DNA of 43,717 nucleotides from assembly GCA_001799285.1 (NCBI GenBank), contig MGTD01000051.1, forward strand, positions 1 through 43,717, read 5' to 3'. The notes under the pieces are model-generated. The model worked only from the letters and a program-made list of their open reading frames with translations. It was not told the DNA's origin and did no database searches. The translations under genes and the position numbers were made by a program. The first letter of the stretch is position 1, and every line of letters starts with the position of its first letter. Source of the DNA: Deltaproteobacteria bacterium RIFOXYD12_FULL_56_24. Lineage in GTDB: Bacteria; Desulfobacterota; Desulfobulbia; Desulfobulbales; Desulfurivibrionaceae. Shown here one piece after another: positions 34,739-41,848 of this stretch.

Positions 34739-34800
34739 AAAAATGGAAACGATGGAAACGGCAGGGTGATCGTTCTCTTTTTCTTTTTGTTTTCCGGGAT

Positions 34801-36255
34801 ATGATGAACGGTGCAGCCTGTCCCCCGCAACCGATATCGAGGATTCGCTTGAAAGACAAGGTTTTGATTGCAAACCGGGGCGAGATCGCCCTGCGGATCA
34901 TGGAGGCCTGTAAAGATCTGGGCCTTGATTATACCGTGATCTATACCGCGGCGGATGAGGAATCCGAACACGTGCGTCGCAACCTGGACAGCCAGAGCAA
35001 TATCCGCCGGGCCTGGCGGGTATCGGCCTATACCGATCCCAACGACATTCTTTCCGTGGCCGATCATACCAATTGCACTGCTATCCATCCCGGCTATGGC
35101 TTTTTTTCCGAGGACTTCCGTTTTGCCAGGAGGGTCACGATCCGTAATCGGCCCCTGACCTTCATCGGCCCGAAATGGGAGGTGGTCAAGGATCTTGGCG
35201 ACAAGATCAACACCAAGCGGGTTGCCAACCGGCTGGGTATCCCCACTATTCCGGGCACCGACGGCCCCATCTATAATGAGATGGAGGCCGAGGACATCGC
35301 CCGCCATCTTCTGGAAACCCAGGACAGCCAAAAGGTCAAGAATCCCTCCATCCTGGTCAAGGCCGCTGCCGGCGGCGGCGGCATGGGGATCGAAGAGGTT
35401 TACCAGATCGAGCAGTTTCGCCGCGTCTACCGCCAGGTTCAGAGCTATGCCAAGCGGCAGTTCGGCGATGGCGGGGTGCTTATCGAACAGCGGATCCGCG
35501 ACTTCAACCATCTCGAGGTGCAGCTGGTCTGCAGCCGACATGGCGAGCGGGTCCATTTCGGAACCCGGAACTGCACTATCCAGAGTACCGGCCGCCAGAA
35601 GCGGCTGGAGGCCGCGCCCGGCTTTGACAACTCCTGTTTCACTTACGATTTTGACGGCCAGGAGGTACTGGACAAGGTGGTCGAGTACTCGCTCAGGCTT
35701 GCTGCCCACGTCCGCTACGATAACGTCGGCACCTGGGAGTGGATCGTCACCCGGGATGGCCAGCCCTATCTCCTTGAGGTCAACACCCGAATCCAGGTGG
35801 AAAACGATGTATCCGCCCGGGTCAGCTACATAAACAACAAACATCCCAACCTCATCCGCGAGCAGATCCGCCTGGCGTTAGGCGACAAGATGGGGTACAG
35901 CCAGAATGATATCGCCTCCAAGGGCGCGAGTATCGAGTTTCGCATCGTTGCCGAAGACACCGCCCGCGGTTTTGCTCCCTGGATCGGGACAATCTCCAAG
36001 TTCTCCTACCCTCGGTACGACTGGTCCGCGGTTTACAGCCATGTGCCCACCGACCGAACCTACGCGATCCCCAGCGAGTACGACCCCAACCTGGCCCTGG
36101 CCCTGGTCTGGGGCGACACCATGGCGGAAGCCAAGGAAAGGGGGCGGAAATTTCTGGCGGAGGTGGACATCGCAGGCAGCAATGCCGCAGGCGGCCAGAT
36201 CATGACCAATCTCCCCTATCTTCAGGAAAACATAGCCCGACTGCTCACCTTTTGA
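34801..36255 (+). CDS. Biotin carboxylase (AccC-like)
   Basis: This is the ATP-grasp subunit that carboxylates the biotin of the carrier protein. The fold begins DKVLIANRGEIALRIMEAC. AIHPGYGFFSED lies near 98, the Gly-rich ATP loop KAAAGGGGMGIEEV near 189, and EVNTRIQVEND near 325. The last keeps the catalytic Arg, but usual family members have His after VE. The segment between residues 55 and 85 is divergent (RNLDSQSNIRRAWRVSAYTD). 484 aa is longer than free AccC (about 450). The start is uncertain: a TTG at 34849 with GAGG upstream gives LKDKVLIANRGE and fits the family better than the ATG at 34801. It is followed 21 bp later by the carboxyltransferase. Confidence 0.88.
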   Translation: MMNGAACPPQPISRIRLKDKVLIANRGEIALRIMEACKDLGLDYTVIYTAADEESEHVRRNLDSQSNIRRAWRVSAYTDPNDILSVADHTNCTAIHPGYGFFSEDFRFARRVTIRNRPLTFIGPKWEVVKDLGDKINTKRVANRLGIPTIPGTDGPIYNEMEAEDIARHLLETQDSQKVKNPSILVKAAAGGGGMGIEEVYQIEQFRRVYRQVQSYAKRQFGDGGVLIEQRIRDFNHLEVQLVCSRHGERVHFGTRNCTIQSTGRQKRLEAAPGFDNSCFTYDFDGQEVLDKVVEYSLRLAAHVRYDNVGTWEWIVTRDGQPYLLEVNTRIQVENDVSARVSYINNKHPNLIREQIRLALGDKMGYSQNDIASKGASIEFRIVAEDTARGFAPWIGTISKFSYPRYDWSAVYSHVPTDRTYAIPSEYDPNLALALVWGDTMAEAKERGRKFLAEVDIAGSNAAGGQIMTNLPYLQENIARLLTF

Positions 36256-36276
36256 TGAGCCACAGGTAAACACTCT

Positions 36277-38532
36277 ATGGAAGATTTACGAAAACGGTTG
36301 CTAAAGGCAGAAGAACGCACCAGCTACCTGAGTCAAATCAAGGATGGCATTGAGTGGGGCAATCTCTCCAGCATGCGCGAAAAATTTGTCGTCCTGCGGG
36401 ACAGGTTCTATGAGTACACGGAAGAGCAGCTTTCCGGGGAGATCAGGGCGCTGGAGGATGCCCTCTCTTTTCTGGAGGCCCGCTGTGAAGAGACCCTGAC
36501 CTCCATGGACCGGGTGCGCATTGTCCGCAATCCCCACCGGTTTTCTCTCAAAGACATTCTGGAGAACGTCTACGAGGATTACACCGAACTCGGCGGAGCC
36601 GAGGAGGTCAGCATCGATCCCTCCATGGTCGCGGCCAGGGCGAGCATCATGCGGCGGGTGAAAAACAAGTCGGTGATGCAGCAGGTCATGGTCATCGGTC
36701 ACGAGAAGGGGCATGGTGAGGAGTACCGCAACGGCGGCTGCAGCAAGCCCTGGGGCAATGAAAAGGCCCTGCGCTACATGAAAGTGGCCGAAACCGAAGG
36801 CATTCCCATTCATTTCTATATCTTCACCCCCGGGTCCTTTCCGGTGGAGGATTATCCCGGCGCCGGTCAGCAGATCGCGCGGAATCTCTACGCCATGGCC
36901 AAGCTGCGGGTGCCGATGATTTCCGTCACCTCGGAAGGTGGCTCCGGCGGGGCCGAGGCCGTGGGCCTGGCCGATGCCCGGCTGATGTTTTCCCACGGCT
37001 ACTACTCGGTAATCTCCCCGGAAGGCGCGGCCGCCATCGAGGGCAAGATCCGTGAGGGCGAGAAGATGCCCAAGGAGCTGGTGGAGGCCTGCGCCGAGAA
37101 TCTGCACATCACGGCGGCGGAAAACCTCAAGCTTGAAACCATTGACCGGATCATCCAGGAGCCGCCCCTGGGCGCCAAGCGGGACGATTTTGGCTTTTTT
37201 CGGCAGCTCAAGAGCGAAATCATCCGGGCCACCGATGAGGTCGTGCTGAAAACCAAGAGCCTCAGGGCTTTTCGCGCCTATGAATTGACGATCAAGAACG
37301 CGGAGGGGTTGATCGTTGAAGAACCGCATATCGAGATTTCCTGGGATCTCAACGAGGATGAAGTCAAAAGACTGCTCAGTTACCGTTCGAAAAAATATCG
37401 GGCCATGTCCTGCAAAGCCTACAGCGAAGAGAGCTCGTCTTGTTCCGCCTTTTGCCGGAAAGCCGTAAAGAATATCGCCAAACTGTATTATACTTTCCGC
37501 TATGATCTGTTGAAGAGCCATCAGAAACAGGTGAAAAAGGTTTTTCAGGATGTGTCCGGCGAAGGCTCTGTGCTGCTCAAGCAGGTTTCCTCTCCGATCA
37601 GCGCAGCCTATGATTTTATTTCGAAAAAACAGGGGGTTCGCCTTGGCAAGCCCCCTGTCGTCGTCAGTGGCGGCGGGGAAGATCCCATCGAATTTGGTGA
37701 TGTTTATACCAGCCCCCTGGCCAACGAGGACCGGACGGTGACCTGCCCCAATGCCGAGAAACAGGGGTGCAAGGATCTCTGGGTTCCCGACCTCTATGGC
37801 GAATTCGGCGGGGTGTGCGAAAATTGCGGCCACCATTTTCCTCTGGAATACCAATGGTATCTCAAACACCTCTTTGATCCTGATTCCATCCGAGAATTTA
37901 ACCCCGGGGTCTGCGCGGGCAACCCCCTGGGCTATCCCGGCTTTGAAAAGCGGCTGCAGGCAGCCATCGCCAAAACCGGGCGCAAAAGCGGGATTATCAC
38001 CTTTGACGCCAGGGTAATGGGCGTTGATCTGGTGGTGGCCATGCTGTACAGCGATTTCAGAAATGGCACTGTCGGGGCGGCCGAGGGCGAAAAATTCGTT
38101 CGGGCCTGTGAAGCGGCCAAGCTGAAACGGCGGCCCCTGCTGGCCTATGTACATACTACCGGCGGCATCCGCATCCACGAGGGGACCCTGGGCGTGGTGC
38201 AGATGCCTAAGTGTACCATGGCGGTGCGGGAATATATCGACTCCGGCGGCTTGTACATCGTGGTCTACGACAACAATTCCTATGCCGGACCGGTGGCGAG
38301 TTTCTTGGGCTGTTCGCCGTATCAGTTCGCCATCCGCTCCAGCCGGGTCGGTTTTGCCGGGCCTCGGGTTATCCGCGATACCACCGGCGAGGATATCCCG
38401 CCCGATTACCATAACGCTCGCAACGCATTGCAGCGCGGCCATATCCAGGGCATCTGGGACCGCCGCGAGTTCAGGCGCAACCTGCACAAGTCTCTGCTGA
38501 CCATGGGCGGCGGCAATCTGTACTACAGGTGA
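36277..38532 (+). CDS. Single-chain acetyl-CoA carboxylase carboxyltransferase (AccA-AccD fusion)
   Basis: The 751-aa protein carries both carboxyltransferase halves. Residues ~90-330 are AccA-like (alpha), with the oxyanion-hole loop SEGGSGGAEAVGLADARLMF near 219 and YYSVISPEGAAAIEG. Residues ~485-750 are AccD-like (beta), with a cysteine cluster C490-X7-C498...C514-X2-C517, then HTTGGIRIHEGTL near 626 and VGFAGPRVIRDTTGE. An unassigned linker (about 340-480) joins them. Together they transfer the carboxyl group from biotin to acetyl-CoA. The alpha-beta order is the reverse of the beta-alpha order of eukaryotic-type chains. The first zinc-ribbon cysteine pair is spaced X7 instead of X2. Another acyl-CoA substrate is possible. 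Its stop abuts repeat copy 9. Confidence 0.88.
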   Translation: MEDLRKRLLKAEERTSYLSQIKDGIEWGNLSSMREKFVVLRDRFYEYTEEQLSGEIRALEDALSFLEARCEETLTSMDRVRIVRNPHRFSLKDILENVYEDYTELGGAEEVSIDPSMVAARASIMRRVKNKSVMQQVMVIGHEKGHGEEYRNGGCSKPWGNEKALRYMKVAETEGIPIHFYIFTPGSFPVEDYPGAGQQIARNLYAMAKLRVPMISVTSEGGSGGAEAVGLADARLMFSHGYYSVISPEGAAAIEGKIREGEKMPKELVEACAENLHITAAENLKLETIDRIIQEPPLGAKRDDFGFFRQLKSEIIRATDEVVLKTKSLRAFRAYELTIKNAEGLIVEEPHIEISWDLNEDEVKRLLSYRSKKYRAMSCKAYSEESSSCSAFCRKAVKNIAKLYYTFRYDLLKSHQKQVKKVFQDVSGEGSVLLKQVSSPISAAYDFISKKQGVRLGKPPVVVSGGGEDPIEFGDVYTSPLANEDRTVTCPNAEKQGCKDLWVPDLYGEFGGVCENCGHHFPLEYQWYLKHLFDPDSIREFNPGVCAGNPLGYPGFEKRLQAAIAKTGRKSGIITFDARVMGVDLVVAMLYSDFRNGTVGAAEGEKFVRACEAAKLKRRPLLAYVHTTGGIRIHEGTLGVVQMPKCTMAVREYIDSGGLYIVVYDNNSYAGPVASFLGCSPYQFAIRSSRVGFAGPRVIRDTTGEDIPPDYHNARNALQRGHIQGIWDRREFRRNLHKSLLTMGGGNLYYR

Positions 38533-38739
38533 GTAACTATCCAGCAGCACCGCATCTGCGTTGTTGCACCCAGAGGGCATAAGTTTCGTTTGAGCAGACA
38601 AGCTGCTCAACTCAGCTATATCAGCCTGCTCATGGGCGCCAGCACACTTCGCCGGCTTCTGCCTAGCAGCTACGGCACTGCTGGATAGTTACAGTTTGGG
38701 TTTTTTTTGTTTGTGTCCGGCCTTGAGCTGGATAGTTAC
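38533..38739 (+). repeat. Palindromic repeat A, copy 9 (class I arms, carries nested repeat B)
   Basis: The outer arms GTAACTATCCAGCAG (38533-38547) and CTGCTGGATAGTTAC (38678-38692) are perfectly complementary. The interior is enlarged by repeat B (38564-38617). The tail ends GAGCTGGATAGTTAC (38725-38739), so the left arm could pair over 13 bp with either site. It starts at the base after the carboxyltransferase stop and ends 15 bp before the biotin-carrier ATG, filling the space between two genes of one pathway. Confidence 0.9.
38564..38617 (-). repeat. Dispersed repeat B, copy 4 (nested in palindrome copy 9)
   Basis: Read on the minus strand it begins AGCTGAGTTGAGCAGCTTGT, continues CTGCTCAAACGAAACTTATG and ends CCCTCTGGGTGCAA. 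It matches copy 3 (34492-34545) almost base for base. GAGCAG-ACAAG-CTGCTC forms a perfect 6-bp hairpin. Confidence 0.85.
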
Positions 38740-38754
38740 ACAGGTGAAAGGCAA

Positions 38755-39405
38755 ATGGAACATCACGAAATAGATTTTGACGCAATAATCGGCAAGTATC
38801 GTTCCGATCCCTTTGATTATCTGGAGGTGCGAACCGCCCATACCGGCCAGGTTCGTTTCCGGGTGAAGAAAGATGCCGCCGTGGAAGGGCCGTCCGGCGA
38901 GTGGCATCATATTCGGGGCACCCTGCTCTATGAACTGCTGCGGGAGGGGAACCATAAGAAGATCTTCTCCTCGAGCAACGGGGTTGTTTCTTTTATCCGC
39001 AGCGATCTGGAAGGCCAGTTTGTCGAGGCGGGGGAGAAGATTCTCACCATCCGGCATCCCCTGAAAAAACGGGAGATTATCGAGAATATTCTCCGTCAGG
39101 TGCTGGAGCCTTTCAACGCGCCAGAGCGGGCCAAGTATTTTTTTTCCCTGGACCTGCAGGCCAAGATCGACAAGCACGGCCAGAGCGCGGTCGCCATCGA
39201 GCCCGGCGACGAGATCCTCACCATGTCTTTGATGAAACGCGACACTCCGGTCTACTATGCCGGGGAGCCGGGGATCATCCATTCCGTGTATTTCCAGCCT
39301 GGGGTCAGCGTCTCCCAAGGCGAGCCTTTGCTGGGCATCTGTTCCGAGGAGAAGCTGCCCATGATTCAGAAGATTATCACCCGCGTGAAAGCTGAATGGG
39401 AGTAA
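38755..39405 (+). CDS. Biotin carboxyl carrier-like protein with two biotinyl/lipoyl-type domains
   Basis: The start at 38755 (MEHHEIDFDA) follows AAGG at a short distance; the longer open frame runs back into repeat copy 9. The 216-aa protein has a C-terminal biotinyl-type domain (about 148-198). The candidate biotin attachment site is Lys161 in LTMSLMKRDT; the usual motif is AMKM, so the residues around the Lys differ. An earlier segment (about 68-103, IFSSSNGVVSFIRSDLEGQF followed by VEAGEKILTIRHPL) has the same half-barrel pattern without a Lys motif, so the protein may hold two such domains. Its position between carboxyltransferase and biotin ligase supports the role of carrier. Confidence 0.75.
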   Translation: MEHHEIDFDAIIGKYRSDPFDYLEVRTAHTGQVRFRVKKDAAVEGPSGEWHHIRGTLLYELLREGNHKKIFSSSNGVVSFIRSDLEGQFVEAGEKILTIRHPLKKREIIENILRQVLEPFNAPERAKYFFSLDLQAKIDKHGQSAVAIEPGDEILTMSLMKRDTPVYYAGEPGIIHSVYFQPGVSVSQGEPLLGICSEEKLPMIQKIITRVKAEWE

Positions 39406-39413
39406 CCGTCCTC

Positions 39414-39519
39414 GTAACCGTCCAGCAGCACCACATCTGCTTTGTCATCGACCGGCTCGTGTGCAACAGCACACTTCGCCGGCCTCTTTCGCGCATCTGC
39501 GGCACTGCTGAACGGTTAC
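39414..39519 (+). repeat. Palindromic repeat A, copy 10 (class I arms)
   Basis: The outer arms GTAACCGTCCAGCAG (39414-39428) and CTGCTGAACGGTTAC (39505-39519) pair at 14 of 15 positions. The apex is GTGTGC-AACA-GCACAC, a different sequence from the CGTAC/GTACG apex of other copies but again perfectly paired. It begins 8 bp after the biotin-carrier stop and ends 39 bp before the biotin ligase ATG. The tail arm is not clear here. Confidence 0.88.
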
Positions 39520-39558
39520 TGTTTCAGTCTGTATTTTGATGTTAGCTAAATAAAACCA

Positions 39559-40485
39559 ATGATTGAGCCTCTTTCCTTCCAAGCCGTCCAGCAACTCATC
39601 TCCGCCGAGGAGATTCCTGCCCGTCTGCGCCATTACCCGGTCGAGGTCGTCGAGGCCGTGTATCGTTATGGCGCGCCGGTGGGCAGCACCATCCAGCACC
39701 TGCCCCAGGCCGAACGGCTGATGCCCCTTGCCCGGCAGCGGATCAACGAGGCTGAGACCCGCGGCCACTCCTGTCCCAGCGGCATGGTTTTCCTCGCCGA
39801 AGAACTCACCGCTGGCCGCGGCCGATTTCAGCGCTCCTGGCATGCTCCGGTCGGCGGTCTCTGGCTGACCCTGGTCATGGCCAACACCCTGCTGCCCGAG
39901 AGCATGCGCCTCTATCCCCTCGCGGCCGGCATGGCCTGTTGCGAGGCGATCCGCAGTTACGGCCTCGAGGCTTGGATCAAATGGGTCAACGACGTGCAGG
40001 TGGCAGGGCGGAAAATCTGCGGGGTGCTTTGTGAATCATTCACCAGCTCCCTCTTTGCCGAGGAATATGTGCTGATCGGGGTGGGGCTCAACGTCAACAA
40101 TCTGGCCTTCCCTGCCGAACTGGGCGCAACGGCGGTGTCCATGAAGGAGATCCTTGGGCGCGATACCGAGCTTGCCGACTTTGCCGCCCGGCTGCTGGCC
40201 AAGTTTTCCTGGTCGTTCGGGTTGCTCTGCCATGACGAGGCCCAGCGGCTAGCCGCAGATGACGGTTCCGGCGCCAACCTGTCGGAGAGTCTGCTGCTTG
40301 GTGCCTGGCGGCAGTTGAGCGATTCCGTAGGCCGTAAGGTCTGGTTCGGCTTTGATGTTCAGCGAGAACCCCAGTATCGGGCGGAGGTGCTGGGGATTTC
40401 CCCGGACGGTGGCCTCATCCTCCGGCATCTTGAGAGCGGCGCCGAGGTGGTTGAATATTCCGGGGAAATTCTGTATCTTGATTAA
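39559..40485 (+). CDS. birA: Biotin--[acetyl-CoA-carboxylase] ligase
   Basis: The ligase activates biotin with ATP and attaches it to the carrier lysine. The 308-aa protein has the biotin-binding loop GRGRFQRSWHAPVGGLWLTL near 87, KWVNDVQVAGRKICGVLCE near 134 and VGLNVNNLAFP near 174. A C-terminal domain resembles the BirA cap (about 255-305). The N-terminal ~45 residues do not look like the DNA-binding winged helix of E. coli BirA, so it is probably a ligase without repressor function. Clustering with its substrate genes is consistent. Confidence 0.93.
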   Translation: MIEPLSFQAVQQLISAEEIPARLRHYPVEVVEAVYRYGAPVGSTIQHLPQAERLMPLARQRINEAETRGHSCPSGMVFLAEELTAGRGRFQRSWHAPVGGLWLTLVMANTLLPESMRLYPLAAGMACCEAIRSYGLEAWIKWVNDVQVAGRKICGVLCESFTSSLFAEEYVLIGVGLNVNNLAFPAELGATAVSMKEILGRDTELADFAARLLAKFSWSFGLLCHDEAQRLAADDGSGANLSESLLLGAWRQLSDSVGRKVWFGFDVQREPQYRAEVLGISPDGGLILRHLESGAEVVEYSGEILYLD

Positions 40486-40588
40486 CAGCTCCACTCGCTT
40501 TTTTTATCTGGCCGGAATGCGAAGCAAAAAAATGGAGACTGATCGAGATTCAATCAATTTTTTTCTGACCAATGCTAGGGAGATAGCC

Positions 40589-40900
40589 ATGGCAAAACAG
40601 AACTGTTGGGAAGTTATGCAATGCGGTCGGCAGCCTGGCGGTGATAACATCGCGGCGCTGGGTGAATGTCCCGTTGCCTATTCCTTTATCACCCATCGGC
40701 TGCATGACGGGATAAACGGAGGCAGATGCTGTTGGGCGGTTGCCGGAACATTTTGCGGAGGGCAGGTGCAGGGAACATTTGCCAATAAGGTCAAAGGCTG
40801 TGCCGGTTGCAAATTTTTTCATTTGGTGAATGAGGAAGAAGGGGAAAATTTTGTGACTGTTCAGCGGATCATTGCCAAAATCAGGGGCGTGGACAAGTAA
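40589..40900 (+). CDS. Two-CW domain small cysteine protein, 103 aa
   Basis: The start at 40589 was chosen because AGGGAG lies 6 nt upstream. The protein opens MAKQNCWEVMQCGRQPGGDN and continues with LGECPVAYSF, GINGGRCCWAVAGTFCGG, VQGTFANKVKGCAGCKFFHL and EEEGENF. The two CW motifs (NCWE, CCWA) and the NGG...CWAVAGT...C pattern match the two-CW domain proteins of deltaproteobacteria. It has eight cysteines, likely to bind metal or a cofactor. There is no signal peptide. Function is unknown. It follows birA by about 100 bp. Confidence 0.82.
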   Translation: MAKQNCWEVMQCGRQPGGDNIAALGECPVAYSFITHRLHDGINGGRCCWAVAGTFCGGQVQGTFANKVKGCAGCKFFHLVNEEEGENFVTVQRIIAKIRGVDK

Positions 40901-40993
40901 ACCGCTCGTCCGTCCTGACCAGGGAAATTCTCGCCATTGCTACTGCGGGCAAGGGAATCATCTCGTCTGCCCTGACGGTTACCCAGGTTTTTC

Positions 40994-41848
40994 ATGAGCA
41001 GGTCTCTTTCAGTCACTCCGGTTTCCGTCATCATCCCCACCTATAACCGGGCCGGTTTCCTTTCCCAGGCCATTGATTCGGTCATCTCGCAAACCTATCC
41101 CAATTTTGAACTCATCGTGGTGGATGACGGCTCCACCGACGAAACCCCGGCGCTGCTCGCCTCCTACGGCAAGTCGCTCATCGTCCTGCGCCAGGAAAAC
41201 CGGGGCCCGGCCGCGGCCCGGAATGCCGGGATCAGGGCGGCCCGTCATCCCCTGCTCGCTTTTCTCGATTCCGACGATCAGTTCACCCGGCAAAAGCTGG
41301 CTCTCCAGGTGGCCGCCATGGAGGCAGAGCCGGAGCTGCTCATCTCCCACACCCAGGAGACCTGGTTTCGCAACGGCCTCCATCTCAACCAGAAAAAACG
41401 GCACGCCAAGGAAGGCGGTGACATCTTTGCCCGCAGTCTTGCCCTGTGCGTGGTGGGTATGTCCACGGTCATGGCCCGGCGGGAGTTGTTCGACCGGATT
41501 GGCCTGTTCGACGAAAGCTTCCCCTGCTGCGAGGATTACGAACTCTGGCTTCGGGCCAGTGTTGACCATCCTTTTCTCCTGGTGGATTCGCCGCTGACCA
41601 TCAAGCACGGTGGCAGGCCCGATCAAGTCTCCGTCCATTTTCAAACCGGCATGGACCGTTTCCGCATCCGGGCACTGGAAAAGCTCCTTTCCTCCGTTCC
41701 TCTCACCCAGGAACAGTCTCGTCTCGCCCGCGAAGAACTGGTCCGCAAGGCCATTCTTTACGGGAACGGCTGTCTCAAGCATGGCAGGCGCGAAGAAGGC
41801 CAACGCTGTCTGGCCCTTTCCGTCAGCTATTCCTCACCGTCCGTGTAG
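40994..41848 (+). CDS. Glycosyltransferase family 2
   Basis: The 284-aa protein has a typical GT-A nucleotide-sugar domain. It starts VSVIIPTYNRAGFLSQAIDS, continues with IVVDDGSTDETP and AARNAGIRAA, and has the metal-binding DSDD (LAFLDSDDQFT) near 93. FDESFPCCEDYELWLRA near 172 is the usual acceptor-side acidic motif. There is no membrane segment, so it acts in the cytoplasm. Donor and acceptor cannot be told; no polysaccharide cluster surrounds it. The C-terminal ~60 residues look helical. Confidence 0.9.
   Translation: MSRSLSVTPVSVIIPTYNRAGFLSQAIDSVISQTYPNFELIVVDDGSTDETPALLASYGKSLIVLRQENRGPAAARNAGIRAARHPLLAFLDSDDQFTRQKLALQVAAMEAEPELLISHTQETWFRNGLHLNQKKRHAKEGGDIFARSLALCVVGMSTVMARRELFDRIGLFDESFPCCEDYELWLRASVDHPFLLVDSPLTIKHGGRPDQVSVHFQTGMDRFRIRALEKLLSSVPLTQEQSRLAREELVRKAILYGNGCLKHGRREEGQRCLALSVSYSSPSV

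Noticed and set aside
36301-38610. Long minus-strand frame (769 codons) opposite the carboxyltransferase gene
   Set aside because: It is the complement of a well-supported AccA-AccD frame, has no recognisable domain, and runs through repeat copy 9.
2544-39519. Palindromic repeats as integron attC sites (termini GTAAC...GTTAC, 106-160 bp)
   Set aside because: The flanking genes are ordinary chromosomal genes on both strands, not single-gene cassettes. The attC core motifs are not present in class II copies, and no integrase gene is seen.
1750-39519. Repeats as a CRISPR array
   Set aside because: The copies are dispersed over 38 kb with genes between them and have no regular short spacing. 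No cas gene is present.
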